A stretch of DNA of 64,000 nucleotides from Gossypium raimondii. Taxonomy: Eukaryota; Streptophyta; Magnoliopsida; Malvales; Malvaceae. A program made the translations under genes and the position numbers. Positions 35,851-48,238 of the stretch are shown here, piece by piece. The stretch spans positions 13,578,001 to 13,642,000 of the forward strand of contig NC_068569.1 of NCBI RefSeq assembly GCF_025698545.1. The letters are read 5' to 3'. The first letter of the stretch is position 1, and every line of letters starts with the position of its first letter. The notes beneath the pieces were generated by a model that worked only from the letters and a program-made list of their open reading frames with translations, did no database searches and had not been told where the DNA came from.

Positions 35851-37637
35851 AGAGCAAATTATGGATAGCATTCCAGCTCAAAAGTACTCCAAGATACTTT
35901 TATGAATAGACATTACCGCTTCAAATTTAGATGCATAACATTTCCTACCTCTTTGATATGGCGTATTAATCTTTGTTTATAATAATGACGAGAAAACATA
36001 ACAATAGTTAGGAGGTGATTTGTGAAGCGGAAAGATGAAATAAAATGTGAAATAAACGTTAAAAAAGCGCTTGAAAACCCTAAATCCAAAATGATGGAAT
36101 CCAAGCTAAACAGATACATGTCCTTGAATCTCAAAAGGTTAGGTTACGTAAATAGTAGCATATATAATTCATACATTCCACCTACTGCAAAGTTTTGAGA
36201 GGCTTCATAATTTCTTTCTTCTGATCTGTACAAGGGACTGCCACTGCCACCCTTCTATCATAAATAGGGTAGCAAGAGGGAGAATATGCATCCTTTGATA
36301 TGGTTGAAAAGAGGGTAATCACAAATTTTTTAAATTATTAATCTTTATAGATAATCACAAACTAATTTAATAATTTTTTATAAAAATATAATTAAAATAC
36401 TACTCGTTGTGTTACATTCATATAAATTTTAAATTTAAATTAAAAATATATGTAATAAATGAATAGAACATAAATACACACGAATTATTTAATTTTTTTC
36501 AATTTAAATATTTTATATTATTATTTAATTAATTTAATGAAATATTTTAAAAAATACAATTGATAGTTTATTTTAGGCTTTTAATTTAGATATATATATA
36601 TTTTTCAATTGATGATAATTATAAAAATATATAATTGTTGTAATTCATAAGTGATATAAAATTTATTATCAATTACTGTTATTTTATCCCTAATAAATTT
36701 TATTGGTGCATTGTAAATTATTTACCACAATGTGCAACATGTAATATTAATTTATAATTGTTTATGTTTAAAATAATTAATCTATATCTAATTTTTACTA
36801 ATAAATTCATTTTATAAAATTTTATATCTAGAAGAATATAATAATTAGTAATGAATTAACATGTTTGTAAAACTTATAATCTAAAAACATGCAACTTGGT
36901 GAAATAACGTATAGAAGACTATATTGCAAAGCTTAGATACGATAATATTTGAACCATGAAATTTCACTCAAATACAATCCTACACATTACTTTTCATATA
37001 ATTACAAATTCAAAGACTAACAAATTTTAAGATTGAAAATTATTTTGAATTTTAGTGTTTGGTCCATTGGCGAAGAATATTCACCCTATACCCAAGTCTT
37101 CAAATGGAATTGCAGAAATATTTAAAGAGGAATGGCACCTTTATCCATTTCTCCCAACATTATTTAGCTTTTCAAAAGCACTACCCTTTAGCTTTAGCAT
37201 CTGGAACTCAATTTGGATTAAATTATGCAACAAATGTGCAATCAAAGACTAGAAAGAATTTACAGTCTTTGTTAAAAGAAGAAAAAGTGGGCACAACACA
37301 AGTATGATTCTATATATGTAATTTATATTATATGGTTTTCTTTTCCAAGGAGAAAGAGAGAAAGGCAAGGGTATGCAGCAGCAGGGACCAAGGCACATAT
37401 AAGTTAAATAGAGCAGCTGCTACTGAGACTGAGAAGACTCAGAATTAATGTTGAACACTCCACAGTGACTCACTCACTCACTCTCCTCCTTTTTCTGCAC
37501 AGAAAGCGAAGCTTCTCTTTTCCATCATTATTACTCGCTCTCTCTCACCATTTTTTTCTTCTCTCATTCTACAATTCCAACACTACTCCTTACACCAAAA
37601 CAAGTACCAGGGAAATCAAAGCCAAGAGAGAATTGAT
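35851..37637. other. spacer and probable promoter of the cyclin gene
   Basis: 36300-37000 is very A/T-rich. A TATA-like CATATAAG lies at about 37395, some 240 bp before the cyclin ATG, followed by a pyrimidine-rich leader (CTCACTCACTCTCCTCC). No gene seen. Confidence 0.35.
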
Positions 37638-39229
37638 ATGGATAAGTTTGATGTCGAAGACCCGTTGACAAGCTTGGATGGACATCAATCTGATACGATT
37701 TCAGCTCTTTTCTCTTCTGAATCTGACCATATGCCTTCTTACAACTACTTTCAATGTTTAAAGACGAGTGACTTCTATGTTTCTTTCCGACAGGAAGCCA
37801 TTTCTCTCATTTTGCAGGTATCCCATGCTTTTTTTGTTTTGTTTTGTTTTTTTTTTTTAAATGTTGTTTACTATTCTTGTCTTTTATTTTCTTGCATTTT
37901 GTTGTAAACTTGTTTTAGTTTGTCAGGCACAGTATTCTAGTAACCTGGATCCTTACACGCAATACCTGGCTGTTAACTACATGGATCGGTTCATCTCCTG
38001 GCAGGAAATCCCGGTATGTTTTACTCAAGCTACATAAATATTCTCTCTTTTTCATCTTTATCGTTAAATGAAGTTTCAACCCAAAAACCTTGAATAAGAT
38101 GCAGAGTTTTCCTTTGTTTTATTATCGGAATCAAACAGAGGCTGGGTTGATGCATTGAAACAATTTGTGCTAACATCAATGCAAATTATCTTGAACTTGC
38201 AGCAAGGCAATCCATGGATTGTGAGGCTCCTTGTGATAGCTTGCATTTCTTTGGCTGCAAAGATGAAGGAAATACACTTCTCTTTCTCTGATTTCCAGGT
38301 AAAAGAAAAACTATTCCCTTTGGATTAAAAAAAGCTTAAATTTTCATCTCCTTAATTTGATTTGCTTCATGCAAGAAGACTAATAATATAAAGGTGAGAC
38401 AGAGAGATGAAGGATTCATGTTTGATCCCCCAGCTATCCAACGAATGGAGCTTCTGGTTCTTGATGCCTTGAATTGGCGAATGAGATCAATAACACCCTT
38501 CTCTTTTATCACTTTCTTCGTATCTCTTTTCCAACTTAAAGATCCACCTTTGACACAAGCATTGAAAGACAGAGCAACCAATATAATCTTCCAAGCTCGT
38601 AATGGTAAGAAAACAGAACATGAAACCGTTTCTGATAATATCTTCTTCTTCTTTTTTTATGACAAAACAGCTTAAACACTCAAGAAGAAAACTCTTGTTT
38701 TTTTTTTTTTTGTTGCAGAAATTAATCTGTTAGAGTTCAAACCATCAATAATTGGAGCATCGGCTCTTCTTCTGGCATGTCATGAGCTATTCCCGTTGCA
38801 GTTTCCATCATTCGAAACCTCAGTTTTGTCTTGTGAATACGTGAACGAAGTAAGCAAATTTAGTAGTATTAATTGTATTTAGTTTTAAAGTAGAGGGAAT
38901 TTGCTCATTTCATATTAGTTTACATTAATGAAAGAATCAAACGATGATTTTGACAGGAGAAGGTGATGGAATGCTTTAATGAAATGCAAGAGATGGTGAA
39001 TAATGAAATGAGCGAATCAATCGTAGATATGGTTTCAAGCTCAAGTAGTATGAGAACCCCAGTAAGTGTTTTGGACTGCCACTGCAGCAAATCAGAAAAC
39101 GAGGGTACCAACAGCACCATGGCAGCCACTGTAACACCCGAAAACAGAGAAATCAAGCGTCGCAAATTGAAAGGGTTTTGCAACCAAAGTAGTACAATGA
39201 AGATTTCCCAGTTTCAACCATGTGAATAA
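37638..39229 (+). CDS. CYCD6;1: D-type cyclin, CYCD6;1-like, 322 aa, six exons
   Basis: Exons are 37638-37817, 37927-38013, 38203-38298, 38403-38604, 38719-38849 and 38957-39229. All introns are GT-AG and the frame closes (969 bp). Hallmarks: LKTSDFYVSFRQEAISLIL, AVNYMDRFIS (cyclin box, about residues 73-84), ISLAAKMKE and LDALNWRMRSITPFSFITFF. The second cyclin fold starts at EINLLEFKP. The N-terminus (MDKFDVEDPLTSLDGHQSD) lacks the LxCxE retinoblastoma-binding motif present in most D cyclins, as in Arabidopsis CYCD6;1, which drives formative ground-tissue divisions with CDKs under SHR/SCR control (family knowledge). Length is close to the family's (~300 aa). The exon 4 acceptor is ambiguous: 38394 (VRQRDEGF) or 38403 (RDEGF), both in frame; I prefer 38403 because the resulting DFQ-RDEGF join fits relatives. 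Confidence 0.9.
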
Positions 39230-40406
39230 GATTTTGCAGCTAGAGAGAGAGAAAAAAAAGCCACGAATGGCAATTCGCAAGTGAGATCGCACACTATCAT
39301 TAAGCTCCTTATTTTCCTTGCCCTTTTCTTTGGCTACCAAAATTTTGAAAAGAAAATAATAATAATAAAAAACAAATTTTGCAGAAGAGAGAAATTAGGC
39401 AATCCAATCCATTTTGGTTTGATGGGTTTATATTTGTTTATTTAATTAATTATTAAAGTTAACTTGGGGGGGGGGGGCAGCTGTTGGAGAAGGGACATGA
39501 AGGACAAAACCAGGCTTCAAAATGTTAAAATAGTAAACAGATTGTTTTTGTGTTAATGTTATGGTTGTTTTGTAGCAGATAGGGAACAGAGCAATGCTTC
39601 CTTCAATGAGATATTTTAATGTTTACTTAGAAAATGACAATAAATTGGTTTAAAAAGAAAATGAGGATTGGCGGGAAGATGAAAGGCAACGTTCAAGGCA
39701 CGTAGCTGTCTTAAAAGATTATGGTATCTTTGTCGAGAAACTGCACAATTTATGTGCTTGAAAGCAAGCAGGGCCAACGGGGCCAAAAATCAACTGTCTT
39801 ATCTTGGTGGGTTGTTGAGGGATTGAGAAACACGAGAGAAGGGGCAACACTTAAATGGTGGTTGAAGTTTTTATTTTTGTTTCGGTCTAAAGCTCAACAA
39901 CCAATCAGCTTAAAATATTGAGGTTTTCTTGTATGTCAATTGGGGGAAGATGGTGTAAACAATTGAATTGCTTTGCAACACTGCAATTTTTTCGCTATTA
40001 ATTATTGGTAGGTTTGGATGATTGGACAAAGGTTGATGGTCCCTCAAGGTAAAAGAACATCTTAGGGACCACTGGATGGTCCAAGGATTAAAACCCAAAT
40101 TGCTTTTTCAAGCATTCATTGGTGGGAGATCAATTTCGGATGAGCCCTTCTGTTTCTGTTTTTAGCATTGGATAGTGTTAGGAAACGGTTCACAGTTTGG
40201 CATTCAATTTGTCATTGCCTGATCCTCTTGTCTTCTGAGAATATAAACCCCGGAATTGCATTTGGGAACATGGGAGTTTAAATCTCTCCAAATTTACCAT
40301 TTTTTGAATTCTAGTCTCACCATCTCCAAATCCCTCTACACTCATTGAAGAGTCCTAGACCTCTAAAATTAAAATGCTCATTGCATCAAATTTCCTCAAT
40401 TTATGG
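39230..40406. other. 3' flank of the cyclin gene
   Basis: No gene seen. A run of G bases lies at about 39467-39477. ORFs at 39721-39921 and 39910-40098 lack motifs. Confidence 0.45.
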
Positions 40407-40644
40407 CAGGAGGTGCCCATGGGCCGCTCAAGGATCAGTTCCAAAATTCTTTTCAATCCCGGGCCTATTTTTGGGCCCGCCCAAACGTCATTTCAATATT
40501 AACAATTATATTTTTAATTGATATTTTTATACTTTTATAATTAAATTTAAATTTAAATTTATTTTTATCATTTAAATTTAATTTGGGCCTGGCCAACCCA
40601 AAGTGTAAAAATCCTTGTGCAAGTCCGGCCCTTGGACAAGTCTA
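40407..40644. mobile_element. degenerate hAT-type MITE
   Basis: The left end CAGGAGGTGCCCATGGGCCG and the right end, read inward (TAGACTTGTCCAAGGGCCGG), resemble the hAT MITE at 12558. The interior has GGGCCTATTTTTGGGCCCGCC. Flanks AATTTATG and AATTATG suggest a decayed 8-bp duplication. Confidence 0.55.
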
Positions 40645-41022
40645 AATTATGATCCTCATTTTAAATTTATACTCAAAACTTTAAAATGTTCTAATTACAT
40701 CATCAAACTATCAATGTTATATTAATCAGGTTCTTTTGTTATTAAAACTATTAATTTAATCGTTAAATGATACATCAAATCTTATGTAGCTAAGTTTAAA
40801 ATGAAAATTTTAAATAAATGGAACATTGTCGCATAACACTTAAAAATAAAAACTAAAAATAAAGCAAAACTAAGAAGAAAAAAAGTGAATGATAAGGCTT
40901 CGTAATGTTAAATTAATGATTTTAGTAACAACATAACCTAATTGATATAACATTGATAGTTTAGGGATGTAATTAAAATAATTTAAAGTTTAGGGTCAAT
41001 TTGAAATGGAGATCATAATTTG
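40645..41022. repeat. inverted-repeat element, arms ~120 bp
   Basis: AAACTATCAATGTTATATTAAT near 40706 on the plus strand is matched by its complement near 40940-40965. The outer ends AATTATGATC and GATCATAATT are exact complements. It is non-coding and hairpin-forming, probably a MITE. Confidence 0.55.
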
Positions 41023-41089
41023 GGGATGTCTAGTGCGTTTAACTCACTTAATTTTATTGATGTCAATCAACCTCTTGAATAATACTTAT

Positions 41090-41448
41090 AGGATAAATAT
41101 GAAAACTATATATAAACATTGATCTAATGTGCAACGTCATATATGAACTTTGATTTTGTACAATTTTATAAATGAAACTTTGATTTGATTTGATTTAATT
41201 TACACATATCATTGACAACATTATCGAATTAGTATCATTTTATGTTAATATATAGTATACACAAACAATTATATTAATCTACTATGAAAATAAATGTATG
41301 CAAATGTGTAAAGGTAAATCAAAACCAAAATTCTATGTACACATGAACTGCAATTAAAGTTTCATGTATATAATTGAACCAAATCAAAGTTCATATATCA
41401 AATTGCATATTAGACTAAAATTTATGTATAAATTTAATATTTATCCCA
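41090..41448. repeat. second inverted-repeat element, arms ~110 bp
   Basis: The left end GGATAAATATGAAAACTATA and the right end, read inward (GGATAAATATTAAATTTATA), are imperfect inverted repeats continuing through CATATATGAACTTTGATTT on both arms. No coding sequence. Target duplication not clear. Confidence 0.55.
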
Positions 41449-42392
41449 TTTGCTTATTTGAAAAAAGAGAAAGAAATTGAAACAAAGGTCCAAAATAAAA
41501 CTCTGAACATCATAAAATACTTTTAATTAAAAATCTCCTAAAACTAATATCTTTCAAATGAGAATTCTAAAATAATAATTAACATCTTCAAACCCAAAAT
41601 AATAATTTGGATTTAAGATAGTAAAAGTATCATAAATGTTCTTATACTAGAAATCGGATTACATTCTTCGGTCTCTATTAAAAATATAAATTAATCTATA
41701 TACATTAGATCAAATAGTAAATTGATTATTCTGTTAAAAATTTCATCAATTTTTATTATTAAAATTAATCTTTGTATTTTTCAAAAAAAGAAAATCCTTG
41801 TATATCAACACAATATATATATGGTACGTCACATGCTATTATTTGATTATTCCGTTAGCCATGCCATTTCTCAATAATAGAAATGAATGAAATTAAAAAA
41901 ACTAATTTATTCTTTGATTTAATAATGACAACTTTTTTCATTTTTGATTAGAGAAGGCAAAATACAATTTAACCCTCCATAATACTATAAATTCTTATAT
42001 TATAAGGATCAAAGTGACAAATCTATTTCCAAGCTATTATTTAGAATAAAGATAATATACATTTCAGAGAGGAACATCTAGAACAGTTAAGGTGAAAAAG
42101 GTGTTCTCTAATAGGCTCAATGTGTATCTGAGAAAAGTGAAAATGATATCTAAAGATGGATCGGATGTCCTAAAACTCCCCCAAACTGATACAAAGTAGT
42201 TTCCTTCTATGCACATGGAAGCACTGTTATGCTTCTGGATCTCCTTCCTGCAGGATTCAATGATCCAAGCTGCACAAGCTTTGCTCTCTAAATCCACCTC
42301 GGCAACATCGCTCCATCAAAGAATAAATTGACTCGGATGTTTGAATTTCTCTTTCACACCTAATATTGGCCTACATCTTTTGAGTAAACTTC
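41449..42392. other. spacer and probable 3' UTR of the PLAC8 gene
   Basis: AT-rich to 42050. 42060-42392 is more balanced and is probably the 3' UTR of the minus-strand PLAC8 gene. The minus-strand ORF at 42064-42297 has no motif. Confidence 0.4.
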
Positions 42393-44576
42393 TCATGTTT
42401 GACCATTATCATCGCCATTTAAACCATTTTGCATGCTGCAGGGTTCAGGGGTCTTAATTGACATGGTAGGAGGAGGGTGTAGCCCAAAGAGCGGCTTGGT
42501 GCCTTCAGCATAGCTTCCTATGCATATATCACCACGACCATGCCATGTACCATCTTGGACGTTGTTCATCTCCAATGTTCTAGACTCCTGCTCCATGTTA
42601 GAAGGAAAAAAAGCCTATTCATCAATCTTCAGGAAAATGAAAGATTTTAAGAACTTAAATTTGAGCCACATTTGATTTTGTAACTGGTTGAATGAGTCTT
42701 GTTGCATTTTTAGATTATAGAGTCAATAGAATACTGAAAGTTCGAAAAGGATAAGAACCTGAGATAGTGTACAGCAAGGACAGATCAGATGGTAGACGCA
42801 GTCATCCAATAAGCTATCATTGCCCTGCAAACATACATAATTCCCGACCGAATCAGGAGTCTAGAAGCGTGAATAACTAGACAAAAGATCAGCAAAGCAT
42901 GATGGTCGGTCAAATATGTAGTTGAAATTCAAGATAGCTAGTCTTATAGAGTAAGTAATCAATAAAAGACCATCTCTTACAATTGTCTACATGAGTTGAG
43001 TTTTAACATATCATACACAATTATCAAGCTTTATAATTCTCATATGCAAAAGAAACAAGGTTTAAAGCATCGACAATGCCATATCACAGGAACAAAGAAA
43101 ATTTAGTGGGAGTGCAACAAGGAAATGCAAGGGTTAAATTTCCAAACTCAAATGTGTGGATGTATTGTTAAACACAAGTGATCTATTTGGGCTCTAGTAA
43201 ATGCCATTCGAAGTAACATGTTACGCGTAACAGGCTTTCCTCAATCTAGTTGGTTCTTTTGAAATCTTCAAACTTTGATTTCAATCCACGAGAACGATAA
43301 CATCCGCAGTCGGTATAAAGAGGTCAACAAATTCAATTAGGAATAATACGATGATTACTAAGCAGAGAATGAAGTTGGAAAAGAATCAAGCATGTCCACA
43401 TATAAAAAGGTTCTCACCCTAATATTGAATTTTCCTTTTATCTGTCTACGGAAGAAACCCAAATATGCTCCAATAGACAAGATGAAAGTAACACCCAAAT
43501 ACAGAAAGCAATTCCGCTTGGTAACGAAGAAGGCAACAAAGTTGAGAATAGCAGTGACTGCGAGGATGAAATAAACAGTTCCCTGCAAAAGCACATTAAG
43601 AACCTTCAGAAAATGTTGAAATACAGCACCTTTGGCAAGCAATAAGCTCTGAACGGCAGGAACTAAGGTACATGCAAAAAACTTGCAAAATCCCCAAACT
43701 AGTATATCATAAGAAGACCATGGAAACACGTATAAGAATGCAGAAATATGAAAAACTTTTTACCTGAAGCAAACAAATTCCTAAACCAGCCCGCCGCATG
43801 TTCTTCCCAAATCTATAGCAGGGGCAACTGCAATATCAAAACACACTATTACGCAAACATAAATACAATCAATCAACATCAGTTGCATAACATCAAAACA
43901 AGAGCTAAAGGAAACGGCATGAGGTGGACCTCATGAGTTATGATACAAACTCAATTGAACAGCCAGAATTGATTAATCGGCCGATTAAATAATTTTTAAA
44001 TTAATCAAGCTAATTTACAGGAGAAAACCAATGCTGCAAATATATATAAAAAAATTGAAAAAGGGGCAGCAAAAGGAGCAGGTTCCTATTGATTAGATTC
44101 ATTCTAACACCGACATAAAAAAAAAAAAAGTGGGGATTTTTTTGACATATTTTGGCGGCCTCAGAAATGTTCGGGACAAGAGAAAAATTGAGAATAAACG
44201 GAGCAAAACAATTTTAGTACCCCTATCACGGAATTATTTTTTTTAATTTTCCGAGGAAACAAACAACCTCGTTCTGAAAAACAAGAGAGAGAGAGAGAAC
44301 TGACCAGGCAGATTCGAGAGCGAGGCGGCGGTCCTCCAAGAAATCAAGAACAACTTCACCTTCCCACATCCTCAAAACACCACCGAAGTCGGCGTTTCCT
44401 TGTTCTAAAGGATCCTCGGCGCTTTCGAGTTTCCTCCATTTGCCTTGCGTTTGCAAAGCCACCGTGGAACATAGCATGTCGAAATCCAACACCGCCATTC
44501 CTTCTAACAGCGTCTCTTCTTCTTCCCTTTTGCCTCCATTTACAGCAAGTTTGTCTTGCTTCTCTACTTCCGCCAT
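42393..44576 (-). CDS. PLAC8-family cysteine-rich membrane protein, 253 aa, five exons
   Basis: On the minus strand the exons are 44576-44305, 43827-43764, 43582-43418, 42824-42759 and 42587-42393. All junctions are GT-AG and the frame closes. The start is MAEVEKQDKL, the second in-frame ATG of a longer ORF; the first would prepend a hydrophobic MVCLFFFL and is less likely. The N-terminal 90 residues are acidic. The PLAC8 hallmark follows as ESACCPCYRFGKNMRRAG (residues 89-105). Two hydrophobic segments lie at about 113-132 and 137-156, and a second Cys cluster reads DDCVYHLICPCCTLSQ (174-189), then ESRTLEMNNVQDGTWHGRGD. Plant PLAC8 proteins include cadmium-resistance (PCR) and cell-size (FWL/CNR) regulators at the plasma membrane. 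This longer subtype with an N-terminal extension is less studied, so function is not assigned. Substrate unknown. Confidence 0.88.
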
Positions 44577-46839
44577 TAAAAAGAAAAACAGACAAACCAC
44601 GAAATTTCACACCTTAAGCCTTAACCTCTCTCTCTCCCTCTTTTCTTTTTGCTTTTTAATGTTCCTTCCTTTCCTCCCTCTGTGAAGGACAAAAAAAGAT
44701 GTGCCTCTTTAAATTGCGTTTCATTCTTTTTGTTTTAATTATTCAATAATTGGTATGAGGCGATGAATTAACGGGAAAGACATTGCCACGTAGGATGAAT
44801 ATTCTAGGGATTAAGATTGTAATCTGTTACTTATTGCTCCATTTCATACCCACTTAGCTTCACAACTACAACTATCATTGCTTGTTTTAATTAACTACAC
44901 AATTTCTATAAATATATTACTTCGTTGATTTTGTTTGTCAACTTCAATATTCCTATTTCTTTTTTATTCTACCCCTAAACTCATTGTTTACAACAAAAAA
45001 TTGCTGACAAGTTTTAAATTTACTAAAATAATTCAATAATTTCTTTTTAATAATTTTAATGTTAATAAATATTAATTATGTTATTAAAATTTTGATATCG
45101 ACTCATGAGAGAGAAAATTAATCATAAATAAATGCTAGTAATTGTAGGGGATATTTGAAACTGTGTTGAATAGGGAAAGAAAAAACAGCCAACACTTTTA
45201 GACTGGCTGTTACAATGTGGTTAGAGTTAGGAGTCAAAAGTTGACCCAAGGAGTTGGAATTGGATAAGAACACCGTCTCTCTCACCTTTTCTTCACAGTT
45301 GAGTTTTGGTGTCCTAATTACTATTATTATTGTCAATTCACGGTTGAGTTTTGGTGTCCTAATTATACACCGCAGTGATATTAAGTTTGGTTTAAATTTT
45401 CTTTTTAAATTTATTTTTTCATTTAATTGAGTATTTAAATTTTTAAAATACATCAAAAAGGTTCTCAAATTAAAAAAATATTAAACCTCATTTTATTTAA
45501 TTGAATACTTAAACGGTCAAAATGCATCGAAAATGTCATTAGACCATTAAAATTAATTGACCCTAATTTTTTTAGTTAAACTCACCCCATGTTATAATCA
45601 CGCCGTGACATGTGGTAAAAAATAAGTAGAGACTTAATTGCTTTTTTTTCAAATTTGAGGGTTCTTTGATGTATTTTGAAAGTTTAAATATCTAATTAAG
45701 TGCAAAAATAAGTAGGGCTTAATTTTTTAATTTAAAAATAAAAATAAAATTAATGACCTTTTGATGTATTTTGAAAGTTCAAATATCCAATTGAATACAA
45801 AAATAAAAATAAAAATTTAATTATTTTTATAAAAAAGTTTGAAGACTTTTTACACCATTAAGCTATGATATTATTATAAAGTGGTATGAAAATGAAAACA
45901 AAGGAAGTTTTCTTTTCCATGAAGTGTTATAACTATATTTATTAATTTATTTCAAGCATCAATGGTAGATCAAATATGTGGAGGGAAAACTAGGAATCTT
46001 CAATCAGCCGAAGAAGGGAAACACGGATAGACCAGCAAAGGCAAGGCAAGGCAAGAAACAGCGTGTAGTGAGGGAGCCCACCAGCCAAGGAGATCCTTAG
46101 CTGTATTACACACAACCCTGATTAAGGCAAAAGCTGTTGGTTTTATCATTATTAGAACCAATATTTATTTATAGTGACGTGTGGTGGAGGGTGGGCAGGC
46201 AGAGCCAATGTGAACTGTGGTGGGATTCTAATGGAATGATGATGCGATCGGATAAGCTTTCTTATGATTCCCAATAAAGGTGGGTTTCATAGTTATCCCC
46301 AATTCTCAACCACCCCACGTGCATAAAGCGTTTTATGCTGCTTCTATTTGCAATATGAAATGAAGTGATTTCTAATATCCTCCCAGTCCACACACGAGTC
46401 ACCACTTGCAATTGAATACGGCGGATGCCTGTCGTTTCGCTTGCGTTACTCGACATTTTATAAGAAAGGGCCACTATCAAATCTAGGCATGGTTTTGTTG
46501 GTATTGAGGCTTGAGAATGACCAAGTCCAACGTATGAGATTTGGCCCCTGCCGCATCTTAATGCACTACCCTTGTTTTACTTTTTAACTCTTCCTCTTCT
46601 TTTTTTAATAACAAAATGGTATTGGCTACAGTTTTACTTTTAAGACTTTGCTTGTTGGGTTTTCACATGATTTAACGATACCGAAGACCCTATATTTCTC
46701 TTCATATAATATCAAGTTTTGGTCAAAATTGATTTAAACAACTGCTTTACTGTCAGTTCACGTGCTACAATATTATATCCATATCCCTCCCTCTTTAAAG
46801 AGCGGCTAAGAAAAACCAGGACAAAAGGTGAACAGACAA
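44577..46839. other. promoter side of the PLAC8 gene and spacer
   Basis: A CT-rich tract (44625-44645) is probably the leader of the PLAC8 transcript read from the other strand. 45290-45365 holds a direct repeat of GTTGAGTTTTGGTGTCCTAAT. No gene seen. Confidence 0.4.
45415..45815. repeat. inverted-repeat element around TGATGTATTTTGAAAG
   Basis: TTGATGTATTTTGAAAGTT with AAATATC(C/T)AATTGAATAC appears twice on the plus strand (45665 and 45760) and twice as complement (about 45420-45460 and 45500-45540). It is non-coding and probably a decayed terminal-inverted-repeat element. Confidence 0.5.
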
Positions 46840-46850
46840 AGAATTCTATG

Positions 46851-47763
46851 GTCAAAGTACAGTAGCAACCCCTCTACTATACCTTGAATTACATTTTAGT
46901 CCCTTTACTTGTAAAAGGAACAAACTGGCCCCTGTACCTTAAATAAAGTAGCAAAATGATCCCTATGTTAAAATTTCCGCCCATTTTACTGTTATCTGCT
47001 GATTTTGAATTATGATTCTTTTAGATTAAATGGCACGAAAAATAATAGCTTATTAGGGTTAAAAAATGTTGAAAAATATCCATTCCTTCCCATATAAACT
47101 AGCTCAAAAAAAGGAAAAAAAAACATCATTAAACTAGTACGACTCATGCTTGCTCATGGGAGTTTTCTTTGATATTGTACATACAGATGAGTTACCTGAA
47201 ATATCTATTGGCTAATAGTGGAAAGGGTGAGTTTTGATGGACGGTGTAGGGTAGGTTTTGATGGACGGTGTGTTTATCTGTGTGTAAAAATAGCGGTAGC
47301 AATGAGATTAAATACTGTAGCGTGAGACAAAAAGTAAGTTAATCCTAAATGAGTTAATCCTCCGAATTGATAAAACTTAATTCCTAAATGTATGATATTG
47401 TACTTACCGATTTGTTCTTCAACTGAATGAAATTGGGGTTTCTTTTTCTTTTCTTTTTTTTATAAAAATAAAATAGGTGTTCGGATTGGGTTTTGACATA
47501 TTCAATAGGAAGATTGGTAAATGGGTAAATAAGTACTATTATATAAAATGAGTGCAATAAAAATAGTTTTTAATCCTAATCAGCAGTAATTTTCCATGTC
47601 ATTTAATCTAAAAAATACAGAATAATCCTACATCAATAGATAGCTACAAAATGAAGGGAAAATTTAACAGAGATTTATTTGGCAAACCAATTTGCTATTT
47701 TCTTAAGTAGGAGATTAAACTGCAATCCAAGTATAGTAGAGAGGCTGCTATGGTACTTTTACT
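46851..47763. mobile_element. non-autonomous Mutator-like element, 913 bp
   Basis: A perfect 10-bp duplication GAATTCTATG lies at 46841-46850 and 47765-47774 (11 bp counting the preceding A on both sides). The length fits Mutator-like elements (9-11 bp). Long imperfect terminal inverted repeats of about 180-200 bp read GTCAAAGTACAGTAGCAACC at the left and AGTAAAAGTACCATAGCAGC read inward from the right. Both arms continue with CTCTACTATAC and reach GATTAAATG(G/A)CA. No transposase or captured exon is seen; a truncated Tourist MITE sits in the middle. Confidence 0.75.
47225..47342 (+). mobile_element. truncated Tourist-like MITE with duplicated left end
   Basis: GGGTGAGTTTTGATGGACGG and, 24 bp on, GGGTAGGTTTTGATGGACGG are two copies of the Tourist left terminus. 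Then GTAAAAATAGCGGTAGCAAT and TACTGTAGCGTGAGACAAAA match the interior of the MITE at 11271. The right terminus is missing. Confidence 0.7.
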
Positions 47764-47929
47764 AGAATTCTATGTGTCAGCCAGTTGCATTGGTTCATTT
47801 TCATTTACTCATACTCCCATAGGCCATGAGAACATTTTATTGAAATAAATAAAAATAGGAGAAACATTATCAGCATTGCAACATGACCAGAAAAAGTTTT
47901 AACAAGAGAAATGGGTTTCTTGTGCTTAC

Positions 47930-48238
47930 TGTCATCTACAAAGAGGTAGATAAGAAAAAGGTCCTTCAGCTTGAGTTTCTCCTTTGCCTTGTGGACAGAT
48001 TCTAGTGAGGTGCATTTCGAGTGGAAGAGGAAAGCAAAAAGGCTTTCATCTTCCGGAGTGCTCCCCTCTTCATAAGAAGTGACCTTCACACAGTTTGCTT
48101 GCCTTGCCTTGCCTCTGCTGCGGGCACCATGGTTTTTGTGATCAAAGGCATCAAGCTCAGTCCCTTGCTTTCTGCAACATTAGCATCTCCTCCTCTTCCT
48201 TTTCTTGTATCTGCTGAGCAGCATGGGGAGCAAGCTTC
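47930..48238 (-). pseudogene. possible exon of an unknown gene, frame broken by a 5-bp repeat
   Basis: On the minus strand a segment between an acceptor-like TGTGGCAG/GA and a donor-like GACA/GTAAGC reads EACSPCCSADTRKGRGGDAN to VPAAEARQG in one frame. After a GGCAAGGCAAGGCAAG repeat it reads VKVTSYEEGSTPEDESLFAF and SVHKAKEKLKLKDLFLIYLF in another frame. The two frames differ by the effect of one 5-bp AAGGC unit. The composition looks protein-like and the frame break falls inside the tandem repeat. I do not recognise the family. It may be a gene fragment, or chance. Confidence 0.25.

Noticed and set aside
42064..42297. 77-residue minus-strand ORF downstream of the PLAC8 gene
   Set aside because: No motif and no splice link to the upstream exons; more likely 3' UTR.
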